A DNA stretch of 64,000 bases, from the NCBI RefSeq assembly GCF_000621845.1, contig NZ_JHXF01000014.1:1-64000 (forward strand), in the 5' to 3' direction. Numbering within the stretch: the first letter of the stretch is position 1; each line of letters starts with the position of its first letter. The position numbers and the translations under genes are program-made. A model generated the notes under the pieces. The model searched no databases and was not told the origin of the DNA. It was given only the letters and a program-made list of their open reading frames with translations. This document shows, in pieces, positions 15,291 to 23,510 of this stretch. Source of the stretch: Ruminococcus flavefaciens MA2007 (GTDB lineage Bacteria > Bacillota > Clostridia > Oscillospirales > Ruminococcaceae).

Positions 15291-15362
15291 TTGACTTTGG
15301 GCTACTGTGCAGTGTATAATATGGATAGTAAGCAGGTTAATATGATAAACATGGGATTTATC
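15291..15362 (+). repeat. Cassette-boundary module, copy E (promoter half)
   Basis: The promoter segment is nearly identical to copies A and B: TTGACTTTGGGCTA, 18-bp spacer, TATAATATGGATAGTAAGC (TATAAT at 15315-15320), then GGTTAATATGA and a diverged right repeat (TAAACATGGGATTTA). The hairpin and left repeat are absent. This copy lies 12 kb from the main array and drives another single gene. Confidence 0.7.
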
Positions 15363-15390
15363 AGCTATCTGCTAAAGGAAGGATGCGGTA

Positions 15391-15933
15391 GTGACTATGA
15401 TCGAGATTTCCTATCTACAGATGTTTATTTTTATAACTCTCATTTGGATACTTGTGCGATTCATAATTGCGATCAGATTCAAGAAGTTTTCAGTAAAACG
15501 CGAACTTCAGATGCTTCTTGTATACATATGCCTTGTAGTTATTGCAAGATTTGTATACTTCCCGTTACATTTTGTTGACGGGAAAATAGGTACTCTAACG
15601 ATTGAATTTTCAACTACATTGTCTGACATGATAAGTTTAATCCCGTTCTTTTTTCTCTTTGACAGATATGATGGATGGCTTATCAATATTATAGGGAACA
15701 TAGCAATGTTTATACCAGTAGGAATAGTATGGCCTATCTGTTTTAGAAAGCTCGATAGTATCAAAAAAACTGTGTTTGCCGGTATTTTTTTTATTATCTT
15801 TATTGAGCTTTCCCAGTTGTTATGTACAGAAAGGCATACAGATATTGATGACGTGATACTAAATACAAGCGGTGTTTTGATCGGAGCGTGTATTCTATTT
15901 GCTATACGAAAAAGTCGTAATGATGTGCCTTAG
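15391..15933 (+). CDS. VanZ-like family membrane protein
   Basis: A 180-residue protein with four to five membrane helices. The VanZ-like signature is seen in NIIGNIAMFIPVGIVWP and in ELSQLLCTERHTDIDDVILN followed by TSGVLIGA. The family includes the teicoplanin-resistance protein VanZ, but most members have no tested function. The start is GTG 15391 with GGAAGGA 7 bp upstream; ATG 15397 is a possible alternative. It is preceded by the cassette promoter of module E and followed by a hairpin, so it forms one transcription unit. Confidence 0.82.
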   Translation: MTMIEISYLQMFIFITLIWILVRFIIAIRFKKFSVKRELQMLLVYICLVVIARFVYFPLHFVDGKIGTLTIEFSTTLSDMISLIPFFFLFDRYDGWLINIIGNIAMFIPVGIVWPICFRKLDSIKKTVFAGIFFIIFIELSQLLCTERHTDIDDVILNTSGVLIGACILFAIRKSRNDVP

Positions 15934-15949
15934 TGTAAAATATCTGAAT

Positions 15950-15970
15950 GCCGCCCTGATGAAGGGCGGC
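15950..15970 (+). terminator. Terminator hairpin after the VanZ-like gene
   Basis: GCCGCCCT, loop GATGA and AGGGCGGC form an 8-bp GC-rich stem followed by CCTCTATTT. It lies 17 bp after the stop codon. Confidence 0.65.
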
Positions 15971-16020
15971 CCTCTATTTACCTTACATTGTAATGAACTC
16001 CATCGGAGATCGGCTCTACG

Positions 16021-16137
16021 GCAACGATTATTTACATAGACGAAATGTACAATGTTTTCATATCATGGTCGGACGGGAAGCTGTCCTCGTTCTCGGATAA
16101 ACAGGTCTTGAAAGGCTTTGAAAAAACAGGAGCATAA
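16021..16137 (+). pseudogene. Short orphan coding remnant
   Basis: A 38-codon open frame without a start or RBS ends at TAA near 16137. It reads like the end of a globular protein (YIDEMYNVFISWSDGKLSSF). I do not recognise the family. It may be the residue of a deleted gene. Confidence 0.25.
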
Positions 16138-16139
16138 AA

Positions 16140-16173
16140 AAGCGCAGATGGCTAAAATTGGTCATCTGCGCTT
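16140..16173. terminator. Bidirectional terminator before the Crp/Fnr gene
   Basis: AAGCGCAGATG (16140-16150) pairs with CATCTGCGCTT (16163-16173). On the minus strand it closes the regulator gene with a T-rich tail formed by the A-run upstream. Confidence 0.8.
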
Positions 16174-16176
16174 CTG

Positions 16177-16821
16177 TTATATGATCTCAAAATGGTTCTT
16201 CCTGCATCGTATCAGTCCGTCCCTCTGCATCTTGCTCAATTCATTTGATAGCACAGAGCGTTCCACATTGAGGTAGTCCGCAAGCTGCTGACGGTCAAAG
16301 GGTATATCAAACGCACGGGAATGCTTTTGAACCGATACGGTATTAAGATACGCCATAATACGTCCACGCACCTGTCTTGGAGCAGTATGAAAGCTCCGGC
16401 TCGATAGATGCAGATTTTTTCTTGTGGTGATAGTGAGAAGATTTGCAAGAAGTCTCGCCCTTATCGTATCGTTGAGGTCAGCGAGCGACTTCATGCTCAG
16501 AAAAACAACAGTGCAATCCTCAGCGGCGCAGACATCGACCAGCATAGGCACATCAGGCAGGAGTGCATAGCTCTCCGCAAAGAACTGCCCTTCGCCCACA
16601 AGGTTGAGAATCGTGCGGTTTCCCCACATATCGTTGCTCTCCACGGTAACGCTACCTGCCGTGACAAAGCAGAGCTTATCGGTGATCTCTCCCGATGAAA
16701 ATATCATCTCACCTTTATTGTATTTCTTTTCGGCTACATTAAGGGCTTTCAGAAGCTCAGATATTTCGGTATCATCAAAGCCCTTGAACAGTATCGAATT
16801 ATGCAAAACTGAAATATCCAT
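16177..16821 (-). CDS. Crp/Fnr family transcription regulator of the hcp operon
   Basis: A 214-residue protein. Residues 10-120 form a cyclic-nucleotide-binding-type beta roll (KGEMIFSSGEITDKLCFVTAGSV). The C-terminal winged HTH has recognition segment DRQQLADYLNVERSVLSNELS. No N-terminal Cys cluster of Fnr type is present, so it may bind heme, like nitrosative-stress regulators, or a small ligand. It is divergent from the ferredoxin-hcp-nim operon and shares a 16-bp perfect palindrome with it. The same site lies 16 bp upstream of its own start, so autoregulation is likely. An HcpR-like role is inferred from this context. Confidence 0.88.
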   Translation of the reverse strand: MDISVLHNSILFKGFDDTEISELLKALNVAEKKYNKGEMIFSSGEITDKLCFVTAGSVTVESNDMWGNRTILNLVGEGQFFAESYALLPDVPMLVDVCAAEDCTVVFLSMKSLADLNDTIRARLLANLLTITTRKNLHLSSRSFHTAPRQVRGRIMAYLNTVSVQKHSRAFDIPFDRQQLADYLNVERSVLSNELSKMQRDGLIRCRKNHFEII

Positions 16822-16836
16822 ATTTTTCTCCCAAAA

Positions 16837-16852
16837 TGTTGTAATTACAACA
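16837..16852. promoter_or_regulatory. Perfect Crp/Fnr-type operator
   Basis: TGTTGTAATTACAACA is a perfect 16-bp palindrome. Its centre is about 41.5 bp upstream of the expected transcription start of the hcp operon (-10 at 16874-16879). That is the classical class II activator position for Crp/Fnr proteins. Confidence 0.82.
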
Positions 16853-16873
16853 TACTTTCTTCTCTGATTATAC

Positions 16874-16879
16874 TATAAT
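16874..16879 (+). promoter_or_regulatory. -10 element of the hcp operon promoter
   Basis: TATAAT with no good -35 hexamer: the -35 position is occupied by the edge of the palindrome. This fits an activator-dependent promoter. Confidence 0.7.
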
Positions 16880-16907
16880 GGATACAGAAAGTCAAGGAGG
16901 TATGGCT

Positions 16908-17603
16908 ATGATACGGAAAATAATTGAGATAAACGAAGAAAAATGCAACGGCTGCGGTCTGTGTGCAAAGGCTTGTCATGAGGGTGCGATCGCTATCGTG
17001 AACGGCAAGGCAAAGCTCATGCGTGACGATTTCTGTGACGGCTTCGGGGACTGTCTCCCAGCCTGTCCTATGGACGCTATTCACTTTACCGAGCGTGAAG
17101 CGGCGGCTTATGATGAAAAGGCGGTGAAAGAAAACAAGCAGAAAAAGTCTGCGTGCAGCGGTTTCACCTGTCCGGGCTCGGCTTTGCAGAGCTTCACACC
17201 GAAAGAAACTGACAGCAATGTTAGTGTTTCAAGCTGTCTGAGACAATTCCCGATACAGATAAAGCTCCTGCCTACAAATGCACCATACTTCAACGGTGCT
17301 GATCTGCTTATCGCTGCCGATTGCACAGCTTACGCCTACGGGAACTTCCACCATGATTTTATCCGTGGGAAGATTACGCTCATCGGCTGTCCGAAGCTCG
17401 ATGCTGTTGATTACTCCGAAAAGCTGACGGAGATATTCAGAAATAACGATATAAAGAGTATTACCCTCACAAGAATGACCGTACCATGCTGTGGAGGTAT
17501 GGAGTATGCGATAAAACGTGCGATAGAAGCAAGCGGTAAGGATATTCCGCTTGAAGTTGCAGTCATTTCGCCGGACGGCAGTATCGTTGAGATAAGAAAA
17601 TAA
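16908..17603 (+). CDS. 4Fe-4S ferredoxin-domain protein of the hcp operon
   Basis: A 231-residue protein. The N-terminal ferredoxin domain has [12 protein letters not shown] and a second, variant motif [12 protein letters not shown]. The C-terminal 140 residues include further Cys residues ([32 protein letters not shown]) that suggest an additional metal or cluster site. It is probably the electron donor for hydroxylamine reductase, encoded 14 bp downstream. Start 16908 is preferred over 16902 because AAGGAGG ends 7 bp before it. The operator upstream implies control by the divergent Crp/Fnr protein. Confidence 0.85.
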   Translation: MIRKIIEINEEKCNGCGLCAKACHEGAIAIVNGKAKLMRDDFCDGFGDCLPACPMDAIHFTEREAAAYDEKAVKENKQKKSACSGFTCPGSALQSFTPKETDSNVSVSSCLRQFPIQIKLLPTNAPYFNGADLLIAADCTAYAYGNFHHDFIRGKITLIGCPKLDAVDYSEKLTEIFRNNDIKSITLTRMTVPCCGGMEYAIKRAIEASGKDIPLEVAVISPDGSIVEIRK

Positions 17604-17617
17604 TGGAGGAATATATC

Positions 17618-19246
17618 ATGGAACAGAAAATGTTTTGCTATCAGTGTCAGGAAACAGCAGGCTGTAAGGGTTGTACCGCTTGCGGTGTCTGCGGTAAACA
17701 GCCTGAAGTCGCAGCAATGCAGGACTTGCTTGTGTACGTTACAAAGGGGCTGTCTGCGTTGACAACTCAGCTCCGTGCAGAGGGAAAGACTGTCGATAAG
17801 ACTGTTAATCATCTTATCAGCGTGAACCTGTTTATCACGATCACCAATGCCAATTTCGATCTTGACAGCATTACCACTAAGGTTACTGAAACACTTGCAG
17901 TCAAAGAAGAATTGCTCGGACAGGTGCAGAATAAAGAATCCCTTCCCGAAGCAGCTCTTTGGAACGGTTCGGACCATGCCGAGAAAGCAAAGACTGTCGG
18001 CGTACTTGCAACAGAGAATGAGGATATACGCTCTCTGCGTGAGTTGATAACCTACGGTCTGAAAGGTCTTGCGGCATATACAAAACACGCAAACGCTCTG
18101 CTGAATGATGATGAGGAGCTTGATGCTTTCTTACAGTCGGCTCTTGCTAAAACACTTGATGACAGTCTGTCGGTCGATGACCTTGTGGCTCTCACGCTGG
18201 AAGTCGGCAAGTACGGCGTTCAGGGTATGGCTGACCTTGATGCTGCAAATACTACAGCATACGGCAATCCTGAGATCACGACAGTTGATATCGGTGTCCG
18301 CAAAAATCCTGCAATACTGATCTCAGGTCACGACCTGAAAGACCTTGAAATGCTCCTTGAGCAGACAAAGGATACGGGAGTTGATGTTTATACGCACTCG
18401 GAAATGCTACCTGCGCATTATTATCCGTTCTTCAAAAAGTATCCGCATTTCGCAGGAAACTACGGCAATGCGTGGTGGAAGCAGAAAGAGGAATTTGAGA
18501 GCTTTAACGGTCCGGTGCTGATGACCACAAACTGCATCGTTCCGCCGAAGGACAGCTACAAGGACAGGCTTTGGACAACAGGTGCCGCCGGCTATCCGGG
18601 CTGTAAGCATATTGACGTACCCTACGGCGAAGTAAAGGATTTCTCGCCGATCATCGAACAGGCTAAGAAATGTCCTCCGCCTACCGAGATCGAAACAGGC
18701 TCTGTTATCGGCGGCTTTGCCCATGAACAGGTATTTTCACTTGCCGATACAGTTGTAGAAGCTGTAAAATCGGGGGCTATCCGCAAATTCGTAGTCATGG
18801 CAGGCTGTGACGGCAGAGCGAAGTCCAGAAGCTACTATCAGGAATTTGCTGAGAAGCTGCCAAAAGATACAGTTATTCTCACCGCAGGCTGTGCGAAGTA
18901 CAAGTATAACAAGCTCGACTTAGGCGACATCGGCGGTATTCCGAGAGTTCTCGATGCAGGACAGTGTAATGATTCTTATTCTCTGGCGTTGATTGCTCTG
19001 AAGCTGAAAGAGGTATTCGGGCTTGATGATGTAAATGATCTGCCTATTGTTTATAATATCGCTTGGTATGAGCAGAAAGCAGTCATCGTTCTCCTTGCGC
19101 TGCTGTATCTCGGAGTGAAGAATATTCACCTCGGACCGACACTGCCTGCGTTCCTGTCTCCGAATGTGGCAAAGGTTCTTGTAGACAGCTTCGGCATTGC
19201 AGGAATTACAACCGTTGACGAGGATATGAGGATTTTCGGCTTATGA
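17618..19246 (+). CDS. hcp: Hydroxylamine reductase (hybrid cluster protein)
   Basis: A 542-residue protein that reduces hydroxylamine and/or nitric oxide and protects against nitrosative stress in the cytoplasm. The N-terminal cluster motif C-x2-C-x8-C-x5-C is Cys7, Cys10, Cys19 and Cys25. Hybrid-cluster ligand regions are visible later: [35 protein letters not shown] and [10 protein letters not shown], then TAGCAKYKY. Length is normal. Start 17618 (MEQKMFC) is chosen because GGAGG lies 8 bp upstream; the earlier ATG 17603 has no RBS. It follows the ferredoxin gene and overlaps the Nim-like gene by 4 bp. Confidence 0.97.
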   Translation: MEQKMFCYQCQETAGCKGCTACGVCGKQPEVAAMQDLLVYVTKGLSALTTQLRAEGKTVDKTVNHLISVNLFITITNANFDLDSITTKVTETLAVKEELLGQVQNKESLPEAALWNGSDHAEKAKTVGVLATENEDIRSLRELITYGLKGLAAYTKHANALLNDDEELDAFLQSALAKTLDDSLSVDDLVALTLEVGKYGVQGMADLDAANTTAYGNPEITTVDIGVRKNPAILISGHDLKDLEMLLEQTKDTGVDVYTHSEMLPAHYYPFFKKYPHFAGNYGNAWWKQKEEFESFNGPVLMTTNCIVPPKDSYKDRLWTTGAAGYPGCKHIDVPYGEVKDFSPIIEQAKKCPPPTEIETGSVIGGFAHEQVFSLADTVVEAVKSGAIRKFVVMAGCDGRAKSRSYYQEFAEKLPKDTVILTAGCAKYKYNKLDLGDIGGIPRVLDAGQCNDSYSLALIALKLKEVFGLDDVNDLPIVYNIAWYEQKAVIVLLALLYLGVKNIHLGPTLPAFLSPNVAKVLVDSFGIAGITTVDEDMRIFGL

Positions 19247-19716
19247 GAAGAAAAGACCGTGAAGTGACCGATCTCAGCGAGATCATAGAGATCATGAAAA
19301 ACTGCGATGGATGCAGACTGGCTCTGAATGATGACGGCTTTCCGTACATTCTGCCGCTGAATTTCGGTATGGCGGTGAACGGAGATAAGATCACTCTCTA
19401 TTTTCATAGTGCTTTGGAGGGCTACAAGGTCGGGCTTATCCGGAAGGATAATAGAGCATCATTTGAAATGGACTGCAAGCATGAGCTGCAATACTTTGAG
19501 GATAAGGGCTACTGCACGATGGCATACGAAAGTGTGATCGGCAGAGGGCATATCCGTATCCTGTCGGAAGAAGAAAAACTGCCTGCGCTGAAACTGCTCA
19601 TGGCACATTATCATGACGGAAAAGATATGCCGTTCAGCACGGCGGCGATACCGAGAACGCTTGTATATGCCCTTGAGGTCGAAAGCATAACAGGTAAAAG
19701 AAAGCCTGTAAAATAA
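19243..19716 (+). CDS. Pyridoxamine 5'-phosphate oxidase-like flavoprotein (NimA-like)
   Basis: A 157-residue split-barrel flavin-binding protein. [10 protein letters not shown] at the start, [19 protein letters not shown] and [14 protein letters not shown] are typical of the NimA/pyridoxamine-phosphate-oxidase-like family that reduces nitro compounds. The ATG overlaps the hcp stop (ATGA), so it is translationally coupled and shares the Crp/Fnr control. In this operon it may handle nitrosative or oxidative damage products. It is followed by a strong terminator. Confidence 0.88.
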   Translation: MRRKDREVTDLSEIIEIMKNCDGCRLALNDDGFPYILPLNFGMAVNGDKITLYFHSALEGYKVGLIRKDNRASFEMDCKHELQYFEDKGYCTMAYESVIGRGHIRILSEEEKLPALKLLMAHYHDGKDMPFSTAAIPRTLVYALEVESITGKRKPVK

Positions 19717-19756
19717 TTCTGACTTTGAATCCAATGGGTTCAAAGTAGATGATAGA

Positions 19757-19787
19757 AAAGCTCTCAGCAATGAGGGCTTTTCTTTTC
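19757..19787 (+). terminator. Intrinsic terminator of the hcp operon
   Basis: AAAGCTCTCA, loop GCAA and TGAGGGCTTT followed by TCTTTT; one internal mismatch. Confidence 0.85.
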
Positions 19788-19794
19788 CTGCCGA

Positions 19795-19823
19795 TTGACC
19801 TTTCGCCCGTGGTATGGTATAAT
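19795..19823 (+). promoter_or_regulatory. Sigma-A promoter of the exonuclease gene
   Basis: TTGACC 19795-19800 and TATAAT 19818-19823 with 17-bp spacing, 35 bp upstream of the start codon. Confidence 0.85.
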
Positions 19824-19858
19824 TATCCTGAGAGCCACTGCAAGAGGAGTAATGTGAA

Positions 19859-20395
19859 ATGGCAGTCTATATCGTGTTTGACGTTGAAACACCTAATCAT
19901 GTGAACGACCGTATGAGTGCGATAGGAATAACAGCGATAAAGGATAACAAGATCGTTGCGAACTACTTTTCGCTTGTTGATCCCGAAACGCATTTCGATA
20001 GCTTCAATACACAGCTCACGGGTATAGATGCTGATAAGGTCAAAGGTGCTCCGAACTTTGCGGAGCTTTGGAAGAAGATAGAGCCAATTATGAGCAAGGG
20101 TATCCTCGTTGCCCATAACGCTGTCTTTGATATGAGTGTCCTGCGCTCCTGCCTGCGGAACTACGGTATTACATGGAAACCGAGTGCGGAATACCTTTGT
20201 ACAGTCCAGATCGGCAGGCGCATCCTTCCCGATATAAAGCATAACCTCAATGTGATGTGCGATCACTACGGCATCGCCCTCGACCATCACAAGGCGGACA
20301 GCGATGCTCACGCTTGTGCGGAGATTCTGCTCAGGTACATGGAAAGCGGTGTCGATGTGAGTGGGTATGTAAAGAAGTTCGTTCTGTCACCATAA
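19859..20395 (+). CDS. DnaQ-like 3'-5' exonuclease (DEDD family)
   Basis: A 178-residue single-domain exonuclease of the RNase T/DnaQ fold. Exo I is FDVETPN, Exo II HNAVFDM and Exo III HKADSDAHA (His form). It would remove nucleotides from DNA or RNA 3' ends with two metal ions. It is shorter than replicative epsilon subunits and has no polymerase-binding tail, so a repair or nucleotide-recycling role is more likely. It is a single-gene unit with its own promoter and terminator. AGAGGAG precedes the start by 9 bp. Confidence 0.9.
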   Translation: MAVYIVFDVETPNHVNDRMSAIGITAIKDNKIVANYFSLVDPETHFDSFNTQLTGIDADKVKGAPNFAELWKKIEPIMSKGILVAHNAVFDMSVLRSCLRNYGITWKPSAEYLCTVQIGRRILPDIKHNLNVMCDHYGIALDHHKADSDAHACAEILLRYMESGVDVSGYVKKFVLSP

Positions 20396-20405
20396 ACAAG
20401 TATAC

Positions 20406-20440
20406 AGAGCTGTTGCTGACATAGCAATGGCTCTTTTTCT
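20406..20440 (+). terminator. Intrinsic terminator of the exonuclease gene
   Basis: AGAGC..TTGCT pairs with AGCAA..GCTCT and is followed by TTTTCTTTTT. Confidence 0.85.
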
Positions 20441-20732
20441 TTTTGAAACGATGCAGAAATGAATTTTTGAATATCTGTTATGAAATAATAAAATTTTGGT
20501 TTTCTGAGCAGAAGTGAAAGTTTGGCGTTCTGATTTGATATAATAATAGTTTAGGTGGGGGCAAACGCCCCACCATTATCTATAATCAGTTCTCACGCTA
20601 CTGTTGATATCCAACCATACCCCTGAACAGCCATATCAACAAAATGAAAACCGCCCGTGAAGGGCGGCAATGAATTGAAGTTTTAAGACATAGTATTTTT
20701 GCTGTCAGCTTGGAAGCACTTTGGTATTTCTA
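20441..20732. other. Gene-free stretch with two orphan hairpins
   Basis: No gene is visible. GGTGGGGGC..GCCCCACC (20554-20574) and CCGCCC..GGGCGG (20651-20667) are stable hairpins with no gene ending at them. They look like terminator remnants of lost genes. The GNAT cassette promoter follows. Confidence 0.45.
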
Positions 20733-20785
20733 TTGACAAATCCTTAAGCTGAATGTTATAATACCTACAACGATAAATCGAAATT
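20733..20785 (+). repeat. Cassette-boundary module, copy F (promoter and right repeat)
   Basis: TTGACA 20733-20738, 18-bp spacer, TATAAT 20757-20762, then a right repeat ATAAATCGAAATTTG just before the RBS of the acetyltransferase gene. A matching left-type repeat, ATTCTGATTTA, lies directly after that gene at about 21234-21245. The promoter spacer differs from copies A, B and E, so only the ends are conserved. Confidence 0.55.
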
Positions 20786-20798
20786 TGTGAGGATGGTT

Positions 20799-21230
20799 AT
20801 GAGAATTATGTTATGCGAGAATGCAAATTGGCTGCGGTCAGAAGAAGCGTTCGCGATCTATGCTTCCTGTATGTATCGTCCGAAATACGAGGACTATAAA
20901 GCACAGATGGAAGACTATTTGCTCGATTCATCAGTGAAAGTATTTGTATGTGAGAATCGCGGCATGAAAATGGGCATGATGGTCCTAATGCTTTTAGAAG
21001 ATACTGCTGAAATCATCGGAATAGCCGTATCCGATAACGCACGCCGTAAAGGAATTGGAAAACAACTGATACAATGTGTAATGAAATCGGAGAATCTGGA
21101 AAGCGTCAAAGCTCAAACGGATGACGATTCAATCGGTTTCTACCGAAAATGCGGCTTTTCAGATGAGAGAATCGTCGTTGAATACCCCGATGGGGCAGCT
21201 GTTCGATATAACTGCGTTCTGCATAAATAG
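20799..21230 (+). CDS. GNAT family N-acetyltransferase (cassette gene)
   Basis: A 143-residue GCN5-related acetyltransferase. Motif A is visible in IGIAVSDNARRKGIGKQLI, with the acetyl-CoA pyrophosphate-binding RRKGIG loop; motif B is in GFYRKCGF. The substrate is unknown; small members of this size include aminoglycoside and amino-acid acetyltransferases. Start 20799 is preferred over upstream in-frame GTG 20787 because TGAGGA lies 5 bp before it. The gene is bounded by the same inverted repeats as the array at 1.1-3.4 kb, which links it to that cassette family. Confidence 0.85.
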   Translation: MRIMLCENANWLRSEEAFAIYASCMYRPKYEDYKAQMEDYLLDSSVKVFVCENRGMKMGMMVLMLLEDTAEIIGIAVSDNARRKGIGKQLIQCVMKSENLESVKAQTDDDSIGFYRKCGFSDERIVVEYPDGAAVRYNCVLHK

Positions 21231-21257
21231 ATATATTCTGATTTACAGGAGATGACA

Positions 21258-21524
21258 ATGAAAAAACTGGGCGAAGAAAAAAGATATAAGCATAAATTGA
21301 ATATGCTGGAGCCGGGTACAAAGATGCTTAAATGCATTGGCATCCTGAGCCTTATAGGCATACTGTTATACGTCTTTCAGTTTAGGATAATAGCTTTTTG
21401 CGTATGGGCGGTATCAGGAATTATTTTTGCCATCCTACTGATTTTATTAGCCATAGAAGCACATCAGGACAATGTAATGAATGAAATCACTATGAAAGAA
21501 AATAAGAAAAACGGAGAAAACTGA
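21258..21524 (+). CDS. Small membrane protein with two predicted helices
   Basis: An 88-residue protein with two hydrophobic segments (about residues 25-45 and 47-67) and charged ends. Start 21258 is preferred because AGGAG (21247-21251) lies 6 bp upstream. It follows the acetyltransferase gene after the repeat, probably in the same transcript. No family is recognised. Confidence 0.6.
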   Translation: MKKLGEEKRYKHKLNMLEPGTKMLKCIGILSLIGILLYVFQFRIIAFCVWAVSGIIFAILLILLAIEAHQDNVMNEITMKENKKNGEN

Positions 21525-21564
21525 TTCGAGTATTCTTAAACGGACGGTCTCCAAGTCTGATAAT

Positions 21565-23070
21565 TCAGCTGTTGCGCCTTTTGATGATATATCGCTTAAT
21601 ACTTGTAATGATCAGTAATATGAACAATACATCGAGAAACAGTCCCATAACGACAGCCGACTGACCGCCCCATGCCCAGACCTTTTGATATCCAAACCCA
21701 GGATATCCCATCACGGCACCAAGGATATATGGCAGTGATACTGAAAGGGAAAGCAGAGGTATCAATAATACAAGCCTTGCACAAAGCAGGGCTTTTTCCT
21801 TTTTCGGAGAACTTGTTTTCTTCATTAGCCGCTTTTTCTGCGTAAGAAGCATTATCAGCACAAAGAGTATTATTAAGGAAACTGCGATTGAGATAACAGA
21901 GGCAATGATGTCGATTATCAACATATCGCACTTCACTATTTCGGTATATTCGTTGTGACCGGTAAGCTTTCCAAAGCAGCTTCTCATTGCATACCATTGA
22001 GTATTTGCCGTAGAATTGCAATCTGTAAAAACGGCTGTTTCTTTGGCTGGATCTATTATTACCTGAGCCTTATAAGTCGGATTCCAGCCTCCGTGTTCAA
22101 TTATCCCGTCATCTGAGATATACCAGCCGTTGAAATAACTGCTGTCAGATGAGTCACTTCTTATTCCGTCACTTGGATAATGCGCTTCGATTATTTCGTG
22201 AGATGCAGCAATAGCGTTTGCCAGCTTATCGGGAAGATCAAGCTTTCCCATCTGCGCCTTCAGCCATAAAGCCATGTCTGAAGCAGTTGTTACTGCATAC
22301 CCTTCGCCTTCAATACCTTTTGCATGAGGATCATTGTAAGGTTTAAGTGTATTCCAGAAGTATAAATATCCCTGTGCTACGGGCAGATCATAACCGCTGT
22401 GTGTCATACCTATAGGCTGCATTATCTCTTTTACAACATATTCGTCAAATGAAATGCCGCTTACAGTTTCAACAAGATACGCAAGGATGCAATAACCAAG
22501 ATTACAATATTCAAAAGTTTCCCCGGGAGCATACTTCAGTTCAAGGTTTTCAGCAATATGAGCTATTTCTTCTTCATCTGCATCAGTCCTGATAGGATAT
22601 TCAGCCATTGTCGCTGCATTAGGTATGCCTGAACAATGATTCAAAAGGTGCCATATCTTTATATCCGCATCTTTTCCCTTATATGTAACGTGCCACCAGG
22701 GGATATACTCAGAAACACTATCATCTATAGAGAGTTTTCCTTCTTCTTGTAATAGCAGTACAGCCAATGCCGTAAACGCTTTTGAACATGAGCCGATATG
22801 TACGAGAGTATCTTCGGTCATGGGAGTTTTATCCTTAATATTGGCATATCCCCAGGTCTTGAATCCTACATCTGATCCTTTGACTGCTACAACGGAGAGT
22901 CCGGGAGTTTTATCTATTTCAATGGAACGCTCAACGTAAGAAGTCCATTCGGCGTCATTCAGAACTGAGTCTACATCTGCTGCATATGCAGTGACCGATG
23001 TGCCTATGGTAAGCGACAGTACTGTTACTACAATGACTGCCTTTTGCAACATTTTCAATATTAGCTTCAT
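21565..23070 (-). CDS. Beta-lactamase-fold serine hydrolase with C-terminal membrane helices
   Basis: A 501-residue protein of the class C beta-lactamase/penicillin-binding-like family. It has a signal peptide ending near AYAA. Catalytic motifs are SxxK in GSCSKAF (Ser94, Lys97), YxN in YCNLGY (about residue 187) and HGG in IEHGGW (about 318). After the catalytic domain come three to four membrane helices (about residues 375-495), so the enzyme is tethered with its active site outside the cell. It probably acts on D-amino acid peptides or esters rather than as a resistance beta-lactamase. The small HHH gene lies 8 bp upstream of its start region on the same strand. Confidence 0.87.
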   Translation of the reverse strand: MKLILKMLQKAVIVVTVLSLTIGTSVTAYAADVDSVLNDAEWTSYVERSIEIDKTPGLSVVAVKGSDVGFKTWGYANIKDKTPMTEDTLVHIGSCSKAFTALAVLLLQEEGKLSIDDSVSEYIPWWHVTYKGKDADIKIWHLLNHCSGIPNAATMAEYPIRTDADEEEIAHIAENLELKYAPGETFEYCNLGYCILAYLVETVSGISFDEYVVKEIMQPIGMTHSGYDLPVAQGYLYFWNTLKPYNDPHAKGIEGEGYAVTTASDMALWLKAQMGKLDLPDKLANAIAASHEIIEAHYPSDGIRSDSSDSSYFNGWYISDDGIIEHGGWNPTYKAQVIIDPAKETAVFTDCNSTANTQWYAMRSCFGKLTGHNEYTEIVKCDMLIIDIIASVISIAVSLIILFVLIMLLTQKKRLMKKTSSPKKEKALLCARLVLLIPLLSLSVSLPYILGAVMGYPGFGYQKVWAWGGQSAVVMGLFLDVLFILLIITSIKRYIIKRRNS

Positions 23071-23078
23071 ATTTTCCT

Positions 23079-23309
23079 CTATTCAACATCCAAAAATTTC
23101 TCGACAACAGTCATTATCTTCTCAAGGCGCTTACCACCGATACCTTTGATCTTACTGAGTTCAGCCTCAAGAGCCGGGAGATCAATGGTTTTGCCTTGTT
23201 CTCCGAGAAGCTCGTCTCCATACTGAAGAATGAATTTTGTAAGCTCCTCTCGGTTCATTTTCTTGATTTTCTTATACGTGTCTCTGTCAATAATCTCTTG
23301 ATTTGCCAT
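23079..23309 (-). CDS. Small helix-hairpin-helix protein
   Basis: A 76-residue protein ending in a helix-hairpin-helix motif (LSKIKGIGGKRLEKIM), which usually contacts the DNA backbone without sequence specificity. The N-terminal half is a charged helix region. Start 23309 (MANQE) is chosen for AAAGGAGT 7 bp upstream. It is divergent from hsdR and upstream of the serine hydrolase gene. A role in DNA repair or recombination is possible. Confidence 0.65.
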   Translation of the reverse strand: MANQEIIDRDTYKKIKKMNREELTKFILQYGDELLGEQGKTIDLPALEAELSKIKGIGGKRLEKIMTVVEKFLDVE

Positions 23310-23445
23310 ATGTAACTCCTTTATCATTTCTCTTATCACCAATTATAGCACATCGCAGGTAATATGTAAATACATATAGCAGAACCGCAACAATGGGCAG
23401 CATACCTTGCTTGTTTAAATGATTACTTAATTCAGCGGATATCTA

Positions 23446-23474
23446 TTGCCTTTTCTGTTGAAATAAGCTATAAT
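23446..23474 (+). promoter_or_regulatory. Sigma-A promoter of the hsd operon
   Basis: TTGCCT 23446-23451 and TATAAT 23469-23474 with 17-bp spacing, 36 bp upstream of hsdR. Confidence 0.75.
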
Positions 23475-23510
23475 ATACATATATGATATCTTCCGAAAGG
23501 TGGTATAGTT

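Noticed and set aside
21565..23070. True resistance beta-lactamase
   Set aside because: The C-terminal membrane helices and overall length fit the broad serine hydrolase family; nothing shows antibiotic hydrolysis.
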